A DNA stretch of 64,000 bases from Dendrolimus kikuchii (lineage: Eukaryota > Arthropoda > Insecta > Lepidoptera > Lasiocampidae). Positions 11,559 through 22,667 of this stretch are shown here, in pieces. The notes beneath the pieces are model-generated. The model was not told the origin of the DNA. It did no database searches and worked only from the letters and a program-made list of their open reading frames with translations. The number at the start of each line of letters is the position of its first letter. Position 1 is the first letter of the stretch. Location of the stretch: contig CM034389.1 of the NCBI GenBank assembly GCA_019925095.2, positions 18,277,435-18,341,434 of the forward strand, in the 5' to 3' direction. The translations under genes were made by a program, and so were the position numbers.

Positions 11559-12608
11559 CCTTGAAAATATTAATTTACGCGAGATATTTGACAGAAAAAT
11601 AAAACACTGCAAAACTCTAGTTGTATCGGTGGTTATATAGAATTTAAGTAAAAAATAAAACTCCAAATTACATATTAAACTACCCGAATATATTTGTCTT
11701 ACATTGGCATTATTTCATTAAAAAAAAATCTATATTACATCAAAAATCCATAAATGTACAAATAGTTTGTACACTAATACTGACCAAAGTTATGTAATGA
11801 TATTTGATATAATGAAGTAAATAAATACCTTCCACAGCCAGAAAACAAATATATGTTTCAAGATAAAAGCATTAGCGTACTATAGACAAAATTACATTCA
11901 CTGAACAAAATTACGTGATCTGTAAAACAAGACCTAAATTTTAAATACAATTGGGTCTCGCTAGGAATGAAGGGCATTCTTCAGACGTAAGAAGCGTAAA
12001 AGAAAAATGATTATAGTCTTTGTATTCTTATCTTGTAAATTGGAAATAATGTAGGTTTTTGCAGAGGGCGTAGATCAATATGATTACTAAAAGTACTTTT
12101 GGAGTTGCTGATCAGGGGAATGAAAACAGTACTTTTCGTCCCTGTGGAACCATTTTCCCTGCTGTCAAAAACTTAAAAAAACTATACAAACCATCGATAA
12201 TACATGACTATTTTAGATCCATTGTTAAATCGCTTGTAATATGTCACTAAATTGTAATAAAGAATACGTAAATTTTATAACATCATTTTATACTTATAAT
12301 TCACTAAATTATTCTTTAATTTACAGAAATTTGAACTAAATATTTACTATCATCAGTGACAAAAAGATACTGACTCGTAGAATGCCACAGTAAAAGAAAT
12401 TTATTTGACATTTCATATGTGACATATTAAATAAGCTCATCAGATTTAGATATGAATTTAACGCCACCAGAGTGTTAACCTCGGGTGAAAGGCATATTTA
12501 GGCACTTGAACTATTAGCGGCCTTGCTGCACTCATGCACCAAACTATCTCATGCCTAGATAGGTCACCTTCACTTCTCGTGTAACAATCTACTATAATTT
12601 AATGTAAC
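11559..12608. other. AT-rich DNA upstream of the RTE insertion
   Basis: No gene, domain or repeat was recognised. The final 11 bases before the LINE (12609-12619) are the left target duplication. Confidence 0.4.
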
Positions 12609-12619
12609 TATTTTTAATG

Positions 12620-15600
12620 TTTTTAATTTTGGGGGTCATGTCAGAAGCGTGCTCGTCGCGATCCCCGCTGGCCCAGAGGGCCACAATTCTGACCAGGATT
12701 CACCCGAGTGCAGTGCACGATAGGGCGTCCCCCGCAGGCGACGCTCACCGATGCGCCCCCGTCGGTGTGGATTCTCGCGCATGCGGCGAAGGGGGCCGCC
12801 ACCCTTCACGCAGCGCCAAACCTGGCGGGTCGAGAGGAGCAGAGTGCCGTATAGGCACGTGGAATGTGAGAGGTGGAATGAAAGATAAGATGGACGAAAT
12901 GATTGATATAATGAATGAGAGAAGCCTGGATGCCTTATGTCTGACAGAGACAAAGCGGAAGGGGTGCGACGTCGATGACCTCCCCGGTGGCATGCTTGCT
13001 CTGTGGTCCGGCGTGGACCTGGACGAGCGTGCAAGTGGGGGGGTAGGCGTCTTACTCTCATCCCGCTTTGTGTCTGGAGTAAAAGCTTATTGTCTGGTGA
13101 ACCCGAGACTTCTCTGGGTCCGCCTAAAACTGGGGATCACGCGAGTTTTTCTGGTCGCAGCTTATGCTCCCGTAAGCTCAGCGGATCCCCAAGAACTCGA
13201 GAAGTTTTGGGAGTCTGTGAGAGAAATTCTGGATCTGGCTGAAGGGAACGAAAGACTAATTATGTGTGGTGATCTTAATGGCTGGGTGGGGACCAAACGA
13301 GACGGCCTTGAGGCTGTCCTTGGACCCTATGGTGACAAGAGAGTGAACGATGCTGGTAGGCCAATCATAGACGTATGCATGGAAAGAAACTTGCTTGTGT
13401 CGAACACACTATTCCATCATAAGGATATTCACACGTATACATGGAGAATGAATGATCAGAAAAGTATGATTGATCTGATTTTAATTGATAGTCGCCTCCG
13501 AAACACAATAATGGATACAAGAGCCTACAGAGGCCCCACTCTTGAAACGGACCACTACCTGGTGATAAGCCGGTTTGTGGGCCTTTTCAAGAAGTGGAGA
13601 CACTGGCGAGTGCGTACCAATTTCGGGGAGCTTGAAAGAATAAAGTGTGAAAAATTGGAAGATGTTAGTGTAAGGAGTATGTATGCGCGCCTAGTCGAAG
13701 AAAGGCTTGCAAAAGCGGACTTCTCCGACTTAGATGTGGATAATGACTGGGATAGTATGAAGGAAAGTATAGTGGAAAGCGCAAAAGAAGCATGTGGATG
13801 CGCGAAGAGGCACATAACAACGAAAGGTGATGAATGGTGGGACGCGGATGTTAAATCCAGCGTAGAGAGAAAGAGAAAAGCCTGGCTGGATTATGTTGCT
13901 TCCTTGCAACAGAATGACAGTATGAAAGAGATGAAGAAAGAAATTTATCGCCTCTGCAAGAATGAAACCAAAGCTTTAGTGAAAGAGAAGCGTGAAAGAA
14001 TAAAATTGAAAGAAGAAGAGAAGCTGACGGAGAACTTCGAGGCGAATACCAAACTCTTTTGGAGAGAGGTTAAGAAGTCTCGGGGTTGTTCGTCAGCTTC
14101 CAGAATGGAAAGAATAAAATCTAAAGCAGGGGACGTTCTTGCTAACCCACAAGAGGTATTAGCGCGATGGAGTGAATATTTTAGAGAAATTTATGATGAT
14201 ATCCCGGATGCTGGCACCACGACTGAGTCTGTGACCGACTCCGAGGAGTCAGCATCCGAGATCACTTTGGAAGAGATCGAATGGTCGATAAGAAGTCTGA
14301 AAAATGGAAAGGCAGTAGGAATCGATAGTGTGTCTGCTGAGATGATCAAATATGGTGGAACCTGCATCCGGGACGCTTTCCTGTCCTTATGCAACTTGTG
14401 CTGGAGGACGGGAAAGGTTCCCAAGGACTGGAGGCGCGCTGTCATCGTGCCCTTGTATAAAGGCAAGGGGTCACGTATGGAGTGCGCCAGCTACAGGGCC
14501 ATCAGTTTGATCAGCACAGCATCTAAAGTGTATGCGAAGATTATTGAAAAGAGAATGAGAGTTGTATCCGATGGATTACTGTGGGATGCACAAGGTGGTT
14601 TCAGAAATGGAAGGGGATGTATGGATCAAGTTTTCTCTCTCCGCAATATCGTAGAGAAGCAGCTGGCTATGGGCCGGAAGGTTTTCTGCGGTTTTGTGGA
14701 TCTAGAGAAAGCATTTGACAGGGTTGTGCGGAAGGACCTCTGGGACATATTGCCCGGATATGGGATTAATGGCCAATTGATGCGTGCTGTGCAGTCCACT
14801 TACGAGGGCTGTATGGCATGCGTGTGGGTGGAAGGCAGCCTGTCGCCCTGGTTTGACGTCAATATTGGCGTACGCCAGGGCTGCGTGCTGTCGGCTTTGC
14901 TGTTCATCCTATATCTGGACGATTGTCTCCAGAGAATAAGATTGATGGATGTTGGGGTGCGGATGAGTGATCTAGTTGTAAGCACCTTGCTTTATGCGGA
15001 TGATGCCGTGCTTTTAGCCGAATCGCCATCAGAACTGCAAACACTAGTCACAATGATGAAAGATGACTGTCAGGCGAGAGGCTTACATTTGAATGCGAAG
15101 AAAACAAAGGTTGTGGTGTTTGAAAGAGAAGAAACCAGAACGAATGCAAGGATAATGGTCGATGATGTTATGCTGGAGCAAGTGAATGAGTTTGTATATC
15201 TTGGATGTGCTTTTAGCAGGGATGGAAGGTACACCGCTGATATAGAAAGAAGAGTGAATTTGGGGAATAGTTTAAATGGAGCGTTAGGTAAACTTCTAGG
15301 CGCTAAGAACCTCAGCCAGAAGGCCCAGCTCGCCGTACACAACGCGGTGCTGGTACCTACGCTCACGTATGGAAGCGAGAGTTGGGTATGGAAGAAAGAG
15401 CATGAAAGTAGAGTAAACGCGGTCGAGATGCGAGCACTGCGCAAAATCTGCGGAGTGACGCTCGCGGACCGCGTTCGTAATACCGAAGTAAGAAAGAGAG
15501 TTGGTCTGAAAGAGAGTGTCGGGGTGAAGGTAAGGAAAGGAATGCTCCGGTGGTTCGGGCATGTGGAAAGAATGCATGATGAAAGAATGACTAAACAGAT

Positions 15601-15846
15601 ATACAATGCAAAAGTGGATGGATGCAGAAGTCGTGGAAGGCCACGACACACCTTCCATGATCAAATTGATCGTGTACTAGCAGAAGGTGATGTCAGGAGC
15701 CTTAAGAACAGACGAGCTTGCATGACAAGAGTTATGAATGTCAAAGAGGCAAGTGAGGTGTGTAAGAATAAGCCTAAATGGCACTCTGTTGTTCGTGCCT
15801 ACCCCGCGAGGGAACTGGCGTGAAGTTATGTATGTATGTATGTATG
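12620..15846 (+). mobile_element. Complete-looking RTE-type non-LTR retrotransposon
   Basis: A 3.2-kb insertion bounded by an exact 11-bp duplication, TATTTTTAATG, at 12609-12619 and 15847-15857; the bases on either side of both copies differ. It contains one ORF (12638-15823) with an 18-nt leader and only 23 nt of 3' UTR, which is almost entirely TATG repeats. The very short UTRs, single APE-RT ORF and simple-repeat tail instead of poly(A) fit the RTE clade. The perfect duplication and intact ORF suggest a recent insertion. Truncated relatives occur at 31752, 43873, 47822 (reverse) and 59738 (reverse). It may be full length, but a small 5' truncation cannot be excluded. Confidence 0.9.
12638..15823 (+). 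CDS. RTE-type endonuclease-reverse transcriptase polyprotein
   Basis: An uninterrupted 1061-codon frame. The N-terminal ~70 residues are Arg/Pro/Ser-rich with no domain. An apurinic endonuclease domain follows: GTWNVRGG at about residues 73-80, the LTETK motif, MCGDLNGW near 208 and ETDHYLV near 303. A reverse transcriptase follows, with LKNGKAVGIDSV near 550, FVDLEKAFD (catalytic Asp about 688), a GVRQGCVLSALLF block and LLYADD (about 784-789, both Asp present). The C-terminal region has GMLRWFGHVERMHDERM near 967, a signature of this RTE group. It would nick target DNA and reverse-transcribe the element RNA at the nick. The frame is open from an ATG at 12617, but that codon lies in the target duplication, so the element's own start should be the ATG at 12638. 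No missing catalytic residue was noticed. Confidence 0.93.
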   Translation: MSEACSSRSPLAQRATILTRIHPSAVHDRASPAGDAHRCAPVGVDSRACGEGGRHPSRSAKPGGSRGAECRIGTWNVRGGMKDKMDEMIDIMNERSLDALCLTETKRKGCDVDDLPGGMLALWSGVDLDERASGGVGVLLSSRFVSGVKAYCLVNPRLLWVRLKLGITRVFLVAAYAPVSSADPQELEKFWESVREILDLAEGNERLIMCGDLNGWVGTKRDGLEAVLGPYGDKRVNDAGRPIIDVCMERNLLVSNTLFHHKDIHTYTWRMNDQKSMIDLILIDSRLRNTIMDTRAYRGPTLETDHYLVISRFVGLFKKWRHWRVRTNFGELERIKCEKLEDVSVRSMYARLVEERLAKADFSDLDVDNDWDSMKESIVESAKEACGCAKRHITTKGDEWWDADVKSSVERKRKAWLDYVASLQQNDSMKEMKKEIYRLCKNETKALVKEKRERIKLKEEEKLTENFEANTKLFWREVKKSRGCSSASRMERIKSKAGDVLANPQEVLARWSEYFREIYDDIPDAGTTTESVTDSEESASEITLEEIEWSIRSLKNGKAVGIDSVSAEMIKYGGTCIRDAFLSLCNLCWRTGKVPKDWRRAVIVPLYKGKGSRMECASYRAISLISTASKVYAKIIEKRMRVVSDGLLWDAQGGFRNGRGCMDQVFSLRNIVEKQLAMGRKVFCGFVDLEKAFDRVVRKDLWDILPGYGINGQLMRAVQSTYEGCMACVWVEGSLSPWFDVNIGVRQGCVLSALLFILYLDDCLQRIRLMDVGVRMSDLVVSTLLYADDAVLLAESPSELQTLVTMMKDDCQARGLHLNAKKTKVVVFEREETRTNARIMVDDVMLEQVNEFVYLGCAFSRDGRYTADIERRVNLGNSLNGALGKLLGAKNLSQKAQLAVHNAVLVPTLTYGSESWVWKKEHESRVNAVEMRALRKICGVTLADRVRNTEVRKRVGLKESVGVKVRKGMLRWFGHVERMHDERMTKQIYNAKVDGCRSRGRPRHTFHDQIDRVLAEGDVRSLKNRRACMTRVMNVKEASEVCKNKPKWHSVVRAYPARELA

Positions 15847-15857
15847 TATTTTTAATG

Positions 15858-16764
15858 CGATCAAAGATTAGGCTAGAAGAACTTCGAGTAGAAGTGCATG
15901 GATAAGAGATTGATGTACACAAAGTGCAAGGTTTGCGAAGATTGTAGCAAGTGGCGATTCACTGTCCATGCGTACTTCTATAGGAAATAGGCATGAATAT
16001 ATTTATATAACTATATTAATGTGACCTATAAGAAGCAAAAATCTTTCGTTTCAATCTGAGAGTCTTTATTTTTCCAATTGTTTAATACCGTGAAACTTAA
16101 ATGCAAGACACCAATTATTTTAAAGAGAAACCGCACCCACGATATTCAATTGCTGAGTGCAGCGTTAAAACTACGAGTGTTATCGCATTAATCATACTTA
16201 ATTGAAAAATAATAGGACTTACTGCACCCTCTAGACCTACGATACCTACCCTCGAAAGTACACGCGAGCCGTCAACGTGTCATTCAATTGGATTTTTTCG
16301 CCTTAGAAATTAATAACGTATATTAAAGTGCCCACGGCTGTTGGACTAGCATGGCATAGAAGTAATTTTCTACACGCATTATTTATGTTAGCAAAGATTA
16401 TGTAAATGATATTTATATTGTATTTTATAGGCGAAAACCGATCGCAAGCAGGCCTTTTGCCGCTGAAGAAAACAACCGCCCCAGGTGCGCTTATTGTAAT
16501 ATGTGAAATTAAAAAAAATAATTATAGATTTCGCTAAGTGATATCATATAGCTTAGTACTTAAAGGAAATAATTACGGTCTGATTTATATTGAGTAAAAG
16601 TACGTCTGTAGTATTCTTTATGGTTCTTAAAAAATACTACAAACATAATCTAACTCAATATGAAAAAGACCGTTAATAAATAAAGTTTTAATCAAATCCA
16701 TAATTATCAATATGTGAAAATAGCTGTGTTTGGACGTTTGTCTATAATATTATAAAATTGTAAA
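15858..16764. other. AT-rich DNA, nothing identified
   Basis: Flank of the RTE insertion. It has a few GC-richer runs (about 16120-16280) but no coding or repeat signal I can support. Confidence 0.4.
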
Positions 16765-17135
16765 AGTGCAGTCTTTTGTTTTTTAGTTTTTTGTGTTTGT
16801 TTGTTCGGGTTTCACACAAAAACTATTGGGCCGATTTCAATGCGGTTGTCGCTGATCGAAAGCAAATTCAAGGATCTAAAATTTACAGTACTTTATATTG
16901 AGGGAATCCCATGGAAATTCTCTTGGGAGCGGTTTAAAGTGGTCCGGTCGAAAAAAAATGGATTTCGATGTAATACTTCCACTGATCGATAGAAAATGCT
17001 TTGTCATAAAAGCTATGATACTGTATATTACGGAAACCCCGCAGGATTTTCCCAGGAGTGGTTTCAAATTGTTGGGACACGTATAAACTAGCTTATTCCG
17101 TCCAACGTAGACGAAGGTGCGGGCGAATCTTAGTA
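16765..17135 (-). repeat. Dispersed repeat family R1, inverted diverged copy
   Basis: Reading the minus strand gives the R1 order: ACTTCG-like start near 17120, a CAATTTGAAACCACTCCTGG block, GGGATTCCCTCAATATAAAG, and ATCGGCCCAATAGTTTTTGT followed by GTGAAACCCGAACAAACAAA at the other end. It is more diverged than the copies at 1112 and 7775. The overlapping 60-residue frames in it are not genes. Confidence 0.6.
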
Positions 17136-18494
17136 TATAAATAATATTGAAAAAGTGTGAAGAGAAAAAGAGACAACGAATAAAAAAGTTATTTAGTAAC
17201 TTTAAAGTAAAAATTCATTGGCAGAGGGCTACAGAATAATCGTGTTAGTATGAAAATGCGTGTATTACGTAGCTATTGAAGTTGTGTGTGGATCATATGT
17301 CACAGGCACTTCTTGTAGTTATTTTGGAACAATGAGTGCGAATTAAATAATTTTACATGACGAATAAAAAACACATGTTATTATGTACAATTTAAAAATA
17401 AATAGTTCTTTTCTACCATAAAATATTCCTATCACGTAAGCAGTGCGTAGTATTTCTCACAAAAATACATTCTTTAGTAAAATATTAACGTAATAATAAA
17501 TCTTGAAAGACTATGCGGGGGAGATTGAGAGGTAAGGTATAGTATATATTCAAGATCTTGTTAAAACAAAAAGCTCTACTCAGACATAACTCATTATTTT
17601 GTTTTTGTAACCCTTGAAAGGCGAAAGCATATTGAGGGTTAAAAGGCTATTTACTTTAAGCGAAATTTTAGTCCATTTACAGGACAATAATTTAAAGCTT
17701 CAATATTCTAAGAGAAATAAATACATGGATACTTTTATCAAGATAGACTACTATTATATTTCGTTATAGAGATTTGGATTGGATGATAAAAAATATTCTA
17801 AATATGCACTTAAGTTAGTTAATAAGAAATCGCTCTTTAACGATAATGTTGTCATCTATACTCATAAGGTTCATATGTATATATAATCTCTGTGTATATT
17901 TTTTTTGGCTGTCGTAATATGTTGATTGTTAAGCTAGAAAATAATATGCTTAAATAAACTATAGCAATGAGTTCTACTATTCAATGTAGAAGCAAAACTC
18001 TTCATTTACTTACGTAGTACGTCCGTGATATATCACGGTATTTCAGGGGTAGATTTTATCAAGAAAAAACTACATAAATTTCAACAATAATTCAGATTCA
18101 TTTGAAAAACCGTGTCATAAAATAAAGATTTTTATAAATTGAATAAAAAGTATCTTAAAACAAATAGTTTCTTAGTCATCGACATTATTTTACTTCAGTT
18201 AGTCTGACTCGAAAATGTTTTCATTTTATGAATTACAAAGCTTCAAATTAATTACTTGACTATTTCAATATAATCCAACATTAATTGTATTTGTTTTAGT
18301 CTCCGAAGTAAATACTTGAAAAGAAATATTTTATGACATAAACCATATAGTTTTCATATTTAATAAATACATTTAACATGTTTAATACGATAAAATTATG
18401 AACTAGTATATCTTAAAGTACACTACACTATAAAATAAAACAAAAACTAAAATAGTATAAAGCTTTATAAATAGCTTTATCCATATTTACAGAT
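17136..18494. other. AT-rich non-coding DNA
   Basis: No ORF above noise, no terminal repeats and no match to other repeats of the window were seen. Confidence 0.4.
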
Positions 18495-18630
18495 AAATAA
18501 TGTAGTCCACATCGCTGCCGGTGGGGAGCATTCCCAAAATGCTGGCGGCATTTTCCCGTTGTCCACGCTGATCTCTTGCCCTAAATATAGGCCAGCCTTT
18601 TGGTCACGCAAAACTTCTTCCAATCGCCTT
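18495..18630 (-). pseudogene. Decayed retroelement-like C-terminus, copy A
   Basis: Minus-strand translation with one shift gives LGQEISVD, then RENAASILGMLPTGSDVD. The segment aligns base by base with 33350-33500 (shared TCAAAATGCTGGC-type core and flanks). The pattern GQRISVAIQRGNAAS resembles a conserved C-terminal tail I have seen in insect mobile-element ORFs. The element class is uncertain. Confidence 0.4.
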
Positions 18631-20439
18631 TAAAGGTCTTGATAATGTTAATAAGCCTTCTGGACTTTATTTTATAGATAACTATTTTTTTTTTCTTTGA
18701 TTTTCTGGGGAAATCCTTTATGACTAATTTTATAACGTGCACTTGAAAGTGTTATGATTAATTATGACATGCATATGTAAATCACTTCATTGGCTCTAAT
18801 ATAATAGTGGTTTGCGAAAGTAATATCGCGTGAGGGTGATATTTTAAGACCCTTGCACTCTGTATGGAATAACGTTGTAAGAAAAAGAGACTGGCGTGTT
18901 TCTGAAGAGCCTCCGTTCCGATCACTTACATGCAAAATTACAATGTGTTAAGGTAGCTTATTTCATTGGAAACCCATGTGTGTTTGTAATTTTTTACAAG
19001 AACTTGACTGGAAATAGAATTTGGCTATAAATGTTTAGCATTAACATAACCACCATTACCTTAATACTAGAGTTTTGGCGGGAACTTGAAATGTAATATA
19101 TTTTACTGTACAATTTTATTTTCAAAAAATGTTAAAATTATACCTATAAGTTAACAATGTGAACAGTAGTTATACGATATTTATTGTTTTTAACGAATAG
19201 TTTTTGCATTTGTGTTTTATGCATCACAATGTCAGGCAATGAAACTAAGTCCATACAGCTTTTCTGACGTATGACACTTGACAGTGACATAATAGATGCT
19301 TAGACGTCTTGTATTGCCATTTAAAAAATATGCAATAACAGATATCGATAACGAATAAATAATCAATTAACCAACTAACAGAATAAAAAAAGGTGTTATA
19401 TAATGTAACATGTTATGTAATATATTTAGATTTTTATTAATATAATGGTTTAAAGAATCAGACAACAAGTGTTTTGATTTTAATTACTTGGTAAGCAAGT
19501 ACCGATTCTTGAAACATTCAACATTATTTTTGTCCGGTTAGCGAATTCTTAAACCATGGTTCTACTTAACAAGATATTAAGTATAAATCTACTTATGTAT
19601 GTTTTGTTTTTGTAGATGTTAAGGCCGAAAACTGCCAGTCGCTTTTATTTTTGTATTGATAATTTTATATTCTTATTATCATGGGATGTACTTTCAGCTG
19701 TATAAATAATAAAATGATTAAGAAATTCCTTTATACTGTAAGTTAAATTCAAAACTGTTATTGATACTAACTCCAGACGAAGAACATTTAGATTGAAGGT
19801 CCATACATCGATGAAAATTAAATATATTTTCGTATTATGTACGCTATTCTGTGTACATTAAAATTTGGAAAATAAATAGACAGTAAAAAAATATGACTGG
19901 AATACAGCCGACAAGCTGGTAGTCTATCCGATGGAAAGTATTTAAAGTCACTTATGAACATTTGCAATACTAGAGATATTATCAACATAAAGCAGGCATT
20001 CAACGATTCGTATGCCACTTTTTATGAAAAATCCCCTCATGGAAGTGCGGTGGAAACATTTTTACCGGAAGCTTATTCGTAATGTTTAAGTTATACATAA
20101 GAAATAATCGTCACAGCCGTTGCGTAGGTATATGCCAGAAAATGTGCATAAACTTCCACCCGATAGCGAGGAGTGCAGTGGTAGAAGGAGAACAAATGCA
20201 TAATATTGAATATTAAAGTTTCTTTAAAGCACTCCCACTGTATACATGATAGAAAACGTCAAAAGCATATTTAGGCCGTCTGTGAGTACCTATGAGATTA
20301 TTTATAATGCGAACGTCGCGACATTTTACAGTTATATTCTATTGCTCCAAGTACCTTCTGTGTGAACTTACTACCCCCGTTTTCTAATATAGTAGACTAG
20401 ACAGATATTGTAATGTAGGTATATTATTTTTACTTTGAT
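18631..20439. other. AT-rich non-coding DNA
   Basis: Long AT-rich stretch with no supported gene or repeat. Confidence 0.4.
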
Positions 20440-20605
20440 CAATTCTGCAGGTACCTTTATCTCCCGTGTTACCCAACGTTTACACACTGCGATAGCATGC
20501 CAAATATCGCGAAACGCAATAATTTGCATTACACTTGCCGGCTGAGGGCGGAGTAAGGGCTTGTCATTAATAATAGAGCGCAAAGTTCCTGGGCGTACCC
20601 TACAT
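20440..20605. other. GC-richer low-copy segment, possible conserved non-coding DNA
   Basis: About 165 bp of markedly higher GC in an AT-rich region, with CGCG-containing runs and an octamer-like ATTTGCAT close to a homeodomain-type TAATAATAG. It does not recur in the window and makes no convincing protein (the minus frame 20371-20619 has no domain). It could be a regulatory element or a decayed unique exon. Confidence 0.25.
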
Positions 20606-21794
20606 TGTGGGGTTAACAACCCTTGTTAAACTGTACGGAGGTAGTCTAGTTTCATTTTCCGCTACAATGACCAGTGCATATTTATGTTGCCGTTTTTACT
20701 ATTACAGGAAAAAGTTTTCCCTAAAGGGAAATGTGCGGTATGCCTCAAGGACGTTATGCCCTATAAATCATTATGAATATTTTAAATAAAATTTGTGGAG
20801 AAAGTTTCCAGTTTTTAGGGTTTCATAGTTTTGCATAGGACAAAAAGGGAATTTATGTAAAATCTATAAAAGTGTTTTTAACATGCTATATTTTTGATGA
20901 AGTAATTTTTAATGCTCCTAAAGCTTATCATAAAATTAGAGACTAAATGTAGTAAAAGTTATTACTATGACGTTTAAAATGAATGAAAATATTATTATTA
21001 GATATTTCATGTTTCACGATGCTTGAAACACATAATGACAACATAACATTATTTAACATAATTACATTAATTCATAGCCTTGTAGAATTTTAAGTATTCT
21101 ATGATGGAATATAGGCGTTATATAAATGCCTGTACGTGATAAAGTACCGTCTTATTATAACTAATAATAGTCGTAATGAAAATTCTCTTAAGAATGGTGG
21201 AATTAGAGATTGGCAGTAATAATTCATTTCAGGCCTGTTGCCGGTAAACGCGGGCCAGCGGGCGAAACCGTGAAATTGGTCGCATACATTTAAAAATACG
21301 CCACCCATCGTCGCCGTTTCATCTTTGCTAACTCAATTATAATCGCAATTTACGATTTAATAAAACCGCTCTCTTACTTTTACCTAGTTTCAAAATTCAA
21401 TGAGGTTATTCTCTATACTTTATATAAGATGTGAAATAGAGATTTCATAATTGTATCTTTATTTAACTTACATACCGTATTACTTACATCATTCAGGATG
21501 CCATACAAGATAAATAAGATCGTAAGAACAGGTGGAATTCTATAAAAAGACCAACGTCTCATAAAAATTGAGGACCATATTTTAGAACAAGACTCAAACT
21601 AATGCTTGACTTTTTTCGACGCGACATCTCAATATAAGCCATTTTATATATGAGTTTTTATTAAACTTTGATTAATTTTTTATCGCATGGACCTTGGTTT
21701 TACATTACTAATGGTTGCAAAATGGTGTCGTATGAATGTTTTACAGATACGTTTTTATTGTAGAATTTGTTTTCAAAACCCCCCGATTTTGAAA
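20606..21794. other. AT-rich non-coding DNA
   Basis: No supported feature. A short GC-richer run at about 21230-21310 is not repeated in the window. Confidence 0.35.
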
Positions 21795-21965
21795 CATTCT
21801 TCATTGGTGCTCCGCTCCTATTGGTCTTAGCGTGATGATATATAGCCTATAGCCTTCCTCGATAAATGGGCTATCTAGCACAGAATTTTTCAAATCAGAC
21901 CAGTAGTTCCTGAGATTAGCGCGTTCAATCAAAAAAACTCTTCAGCTTTATATATTAGTATAAGA
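21795..21965 (+). repeat. Lepidopteran dispersed repeat, 3' portion
   Basis: Contains TATAGCCTTCCTCGATAAAT and CAGTAGTTCCTGAGATTAGC, followed by ATCAAAAAAACTCTTCAGC and a TATATTAGTATAAG end. This phrase order is familiar to me from repeats common in moth and butterfly genomes. It is structurally similar to family R1 (a 'cagtagtt...' phrase, then a run of aaac, then a TATTAGTATA end) but is a separate family. It is 5'-truncated. Confidence 0.6.
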
Positions 21966-22600
21966 TTATTTATGTTCTTGCTTTAACAATATGTAAAAGT
22001 GAAAGAAAGCGAACCCAAACCACTTTATATAATGTAAACTTTGTAAAACCAAATTGCAATTTGAATACATTTCTAGACAGTGAAAGGCAGAAAATATGGA
22101 GATTGCATTACAACCAACGGCGCTAAACCCTCTCGTAAGGCGATTAACTAGACCCAAACAAATGACAAAATTAATCTCAAAAGCATTATTGTTGACACGT
22201 GAAATACATTATAACGATACGCATCGGTTTTCATTTGAGAAAATATTTTGCACTGAGTTCATTCTATTGTGGTAATAGCTATTGAAAAGCTTATATTAAA
22301 ATCAGTTGTATGCAAGTCTTAACTCTTTATACTCTTAGGGACAGTTTTCAATTAACCTGTACTTAATTTATCAAATTATTTGAATGTGAGTTTTTCTTTA
22401 AAGATTGCTTGTTCCTTCCTCTTCTCAATTTTGAATAACAAACTCAAAATTTGGATCATAAATACTTAAAAAACCGGAGATGAAATTTATATATTCGACC
22501 ACGAATAACTCTTGCGCTAATTGCATTGGGAAACAGAATTTTTGCGAACGAAGTTGTGAAAATCGTGAGGTCCTATCTTACTTCGAAGTCAAGAACAGCA

Positions 22601-22602
<2 letters not shown>

Positions 22603-22664
<62 letters not shown>
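22603..22664. repeat. TA dinucleotide microsatellite, about 31 units
   Basis: An uninterrupted alternating AT run of 62 bases. The small frame running through it (Ile-Tyr repeats) is an artefact. Confidence 0.97.

Positions 22665-22667
<3 letters not shown>

Noticed and set aside
15070..15664. Long minus-strand frames (193 and 122 codons)
   Set aside because: They are antisense to the RTE polyprotein; the plus-strand frame carries all recognisable motifs.
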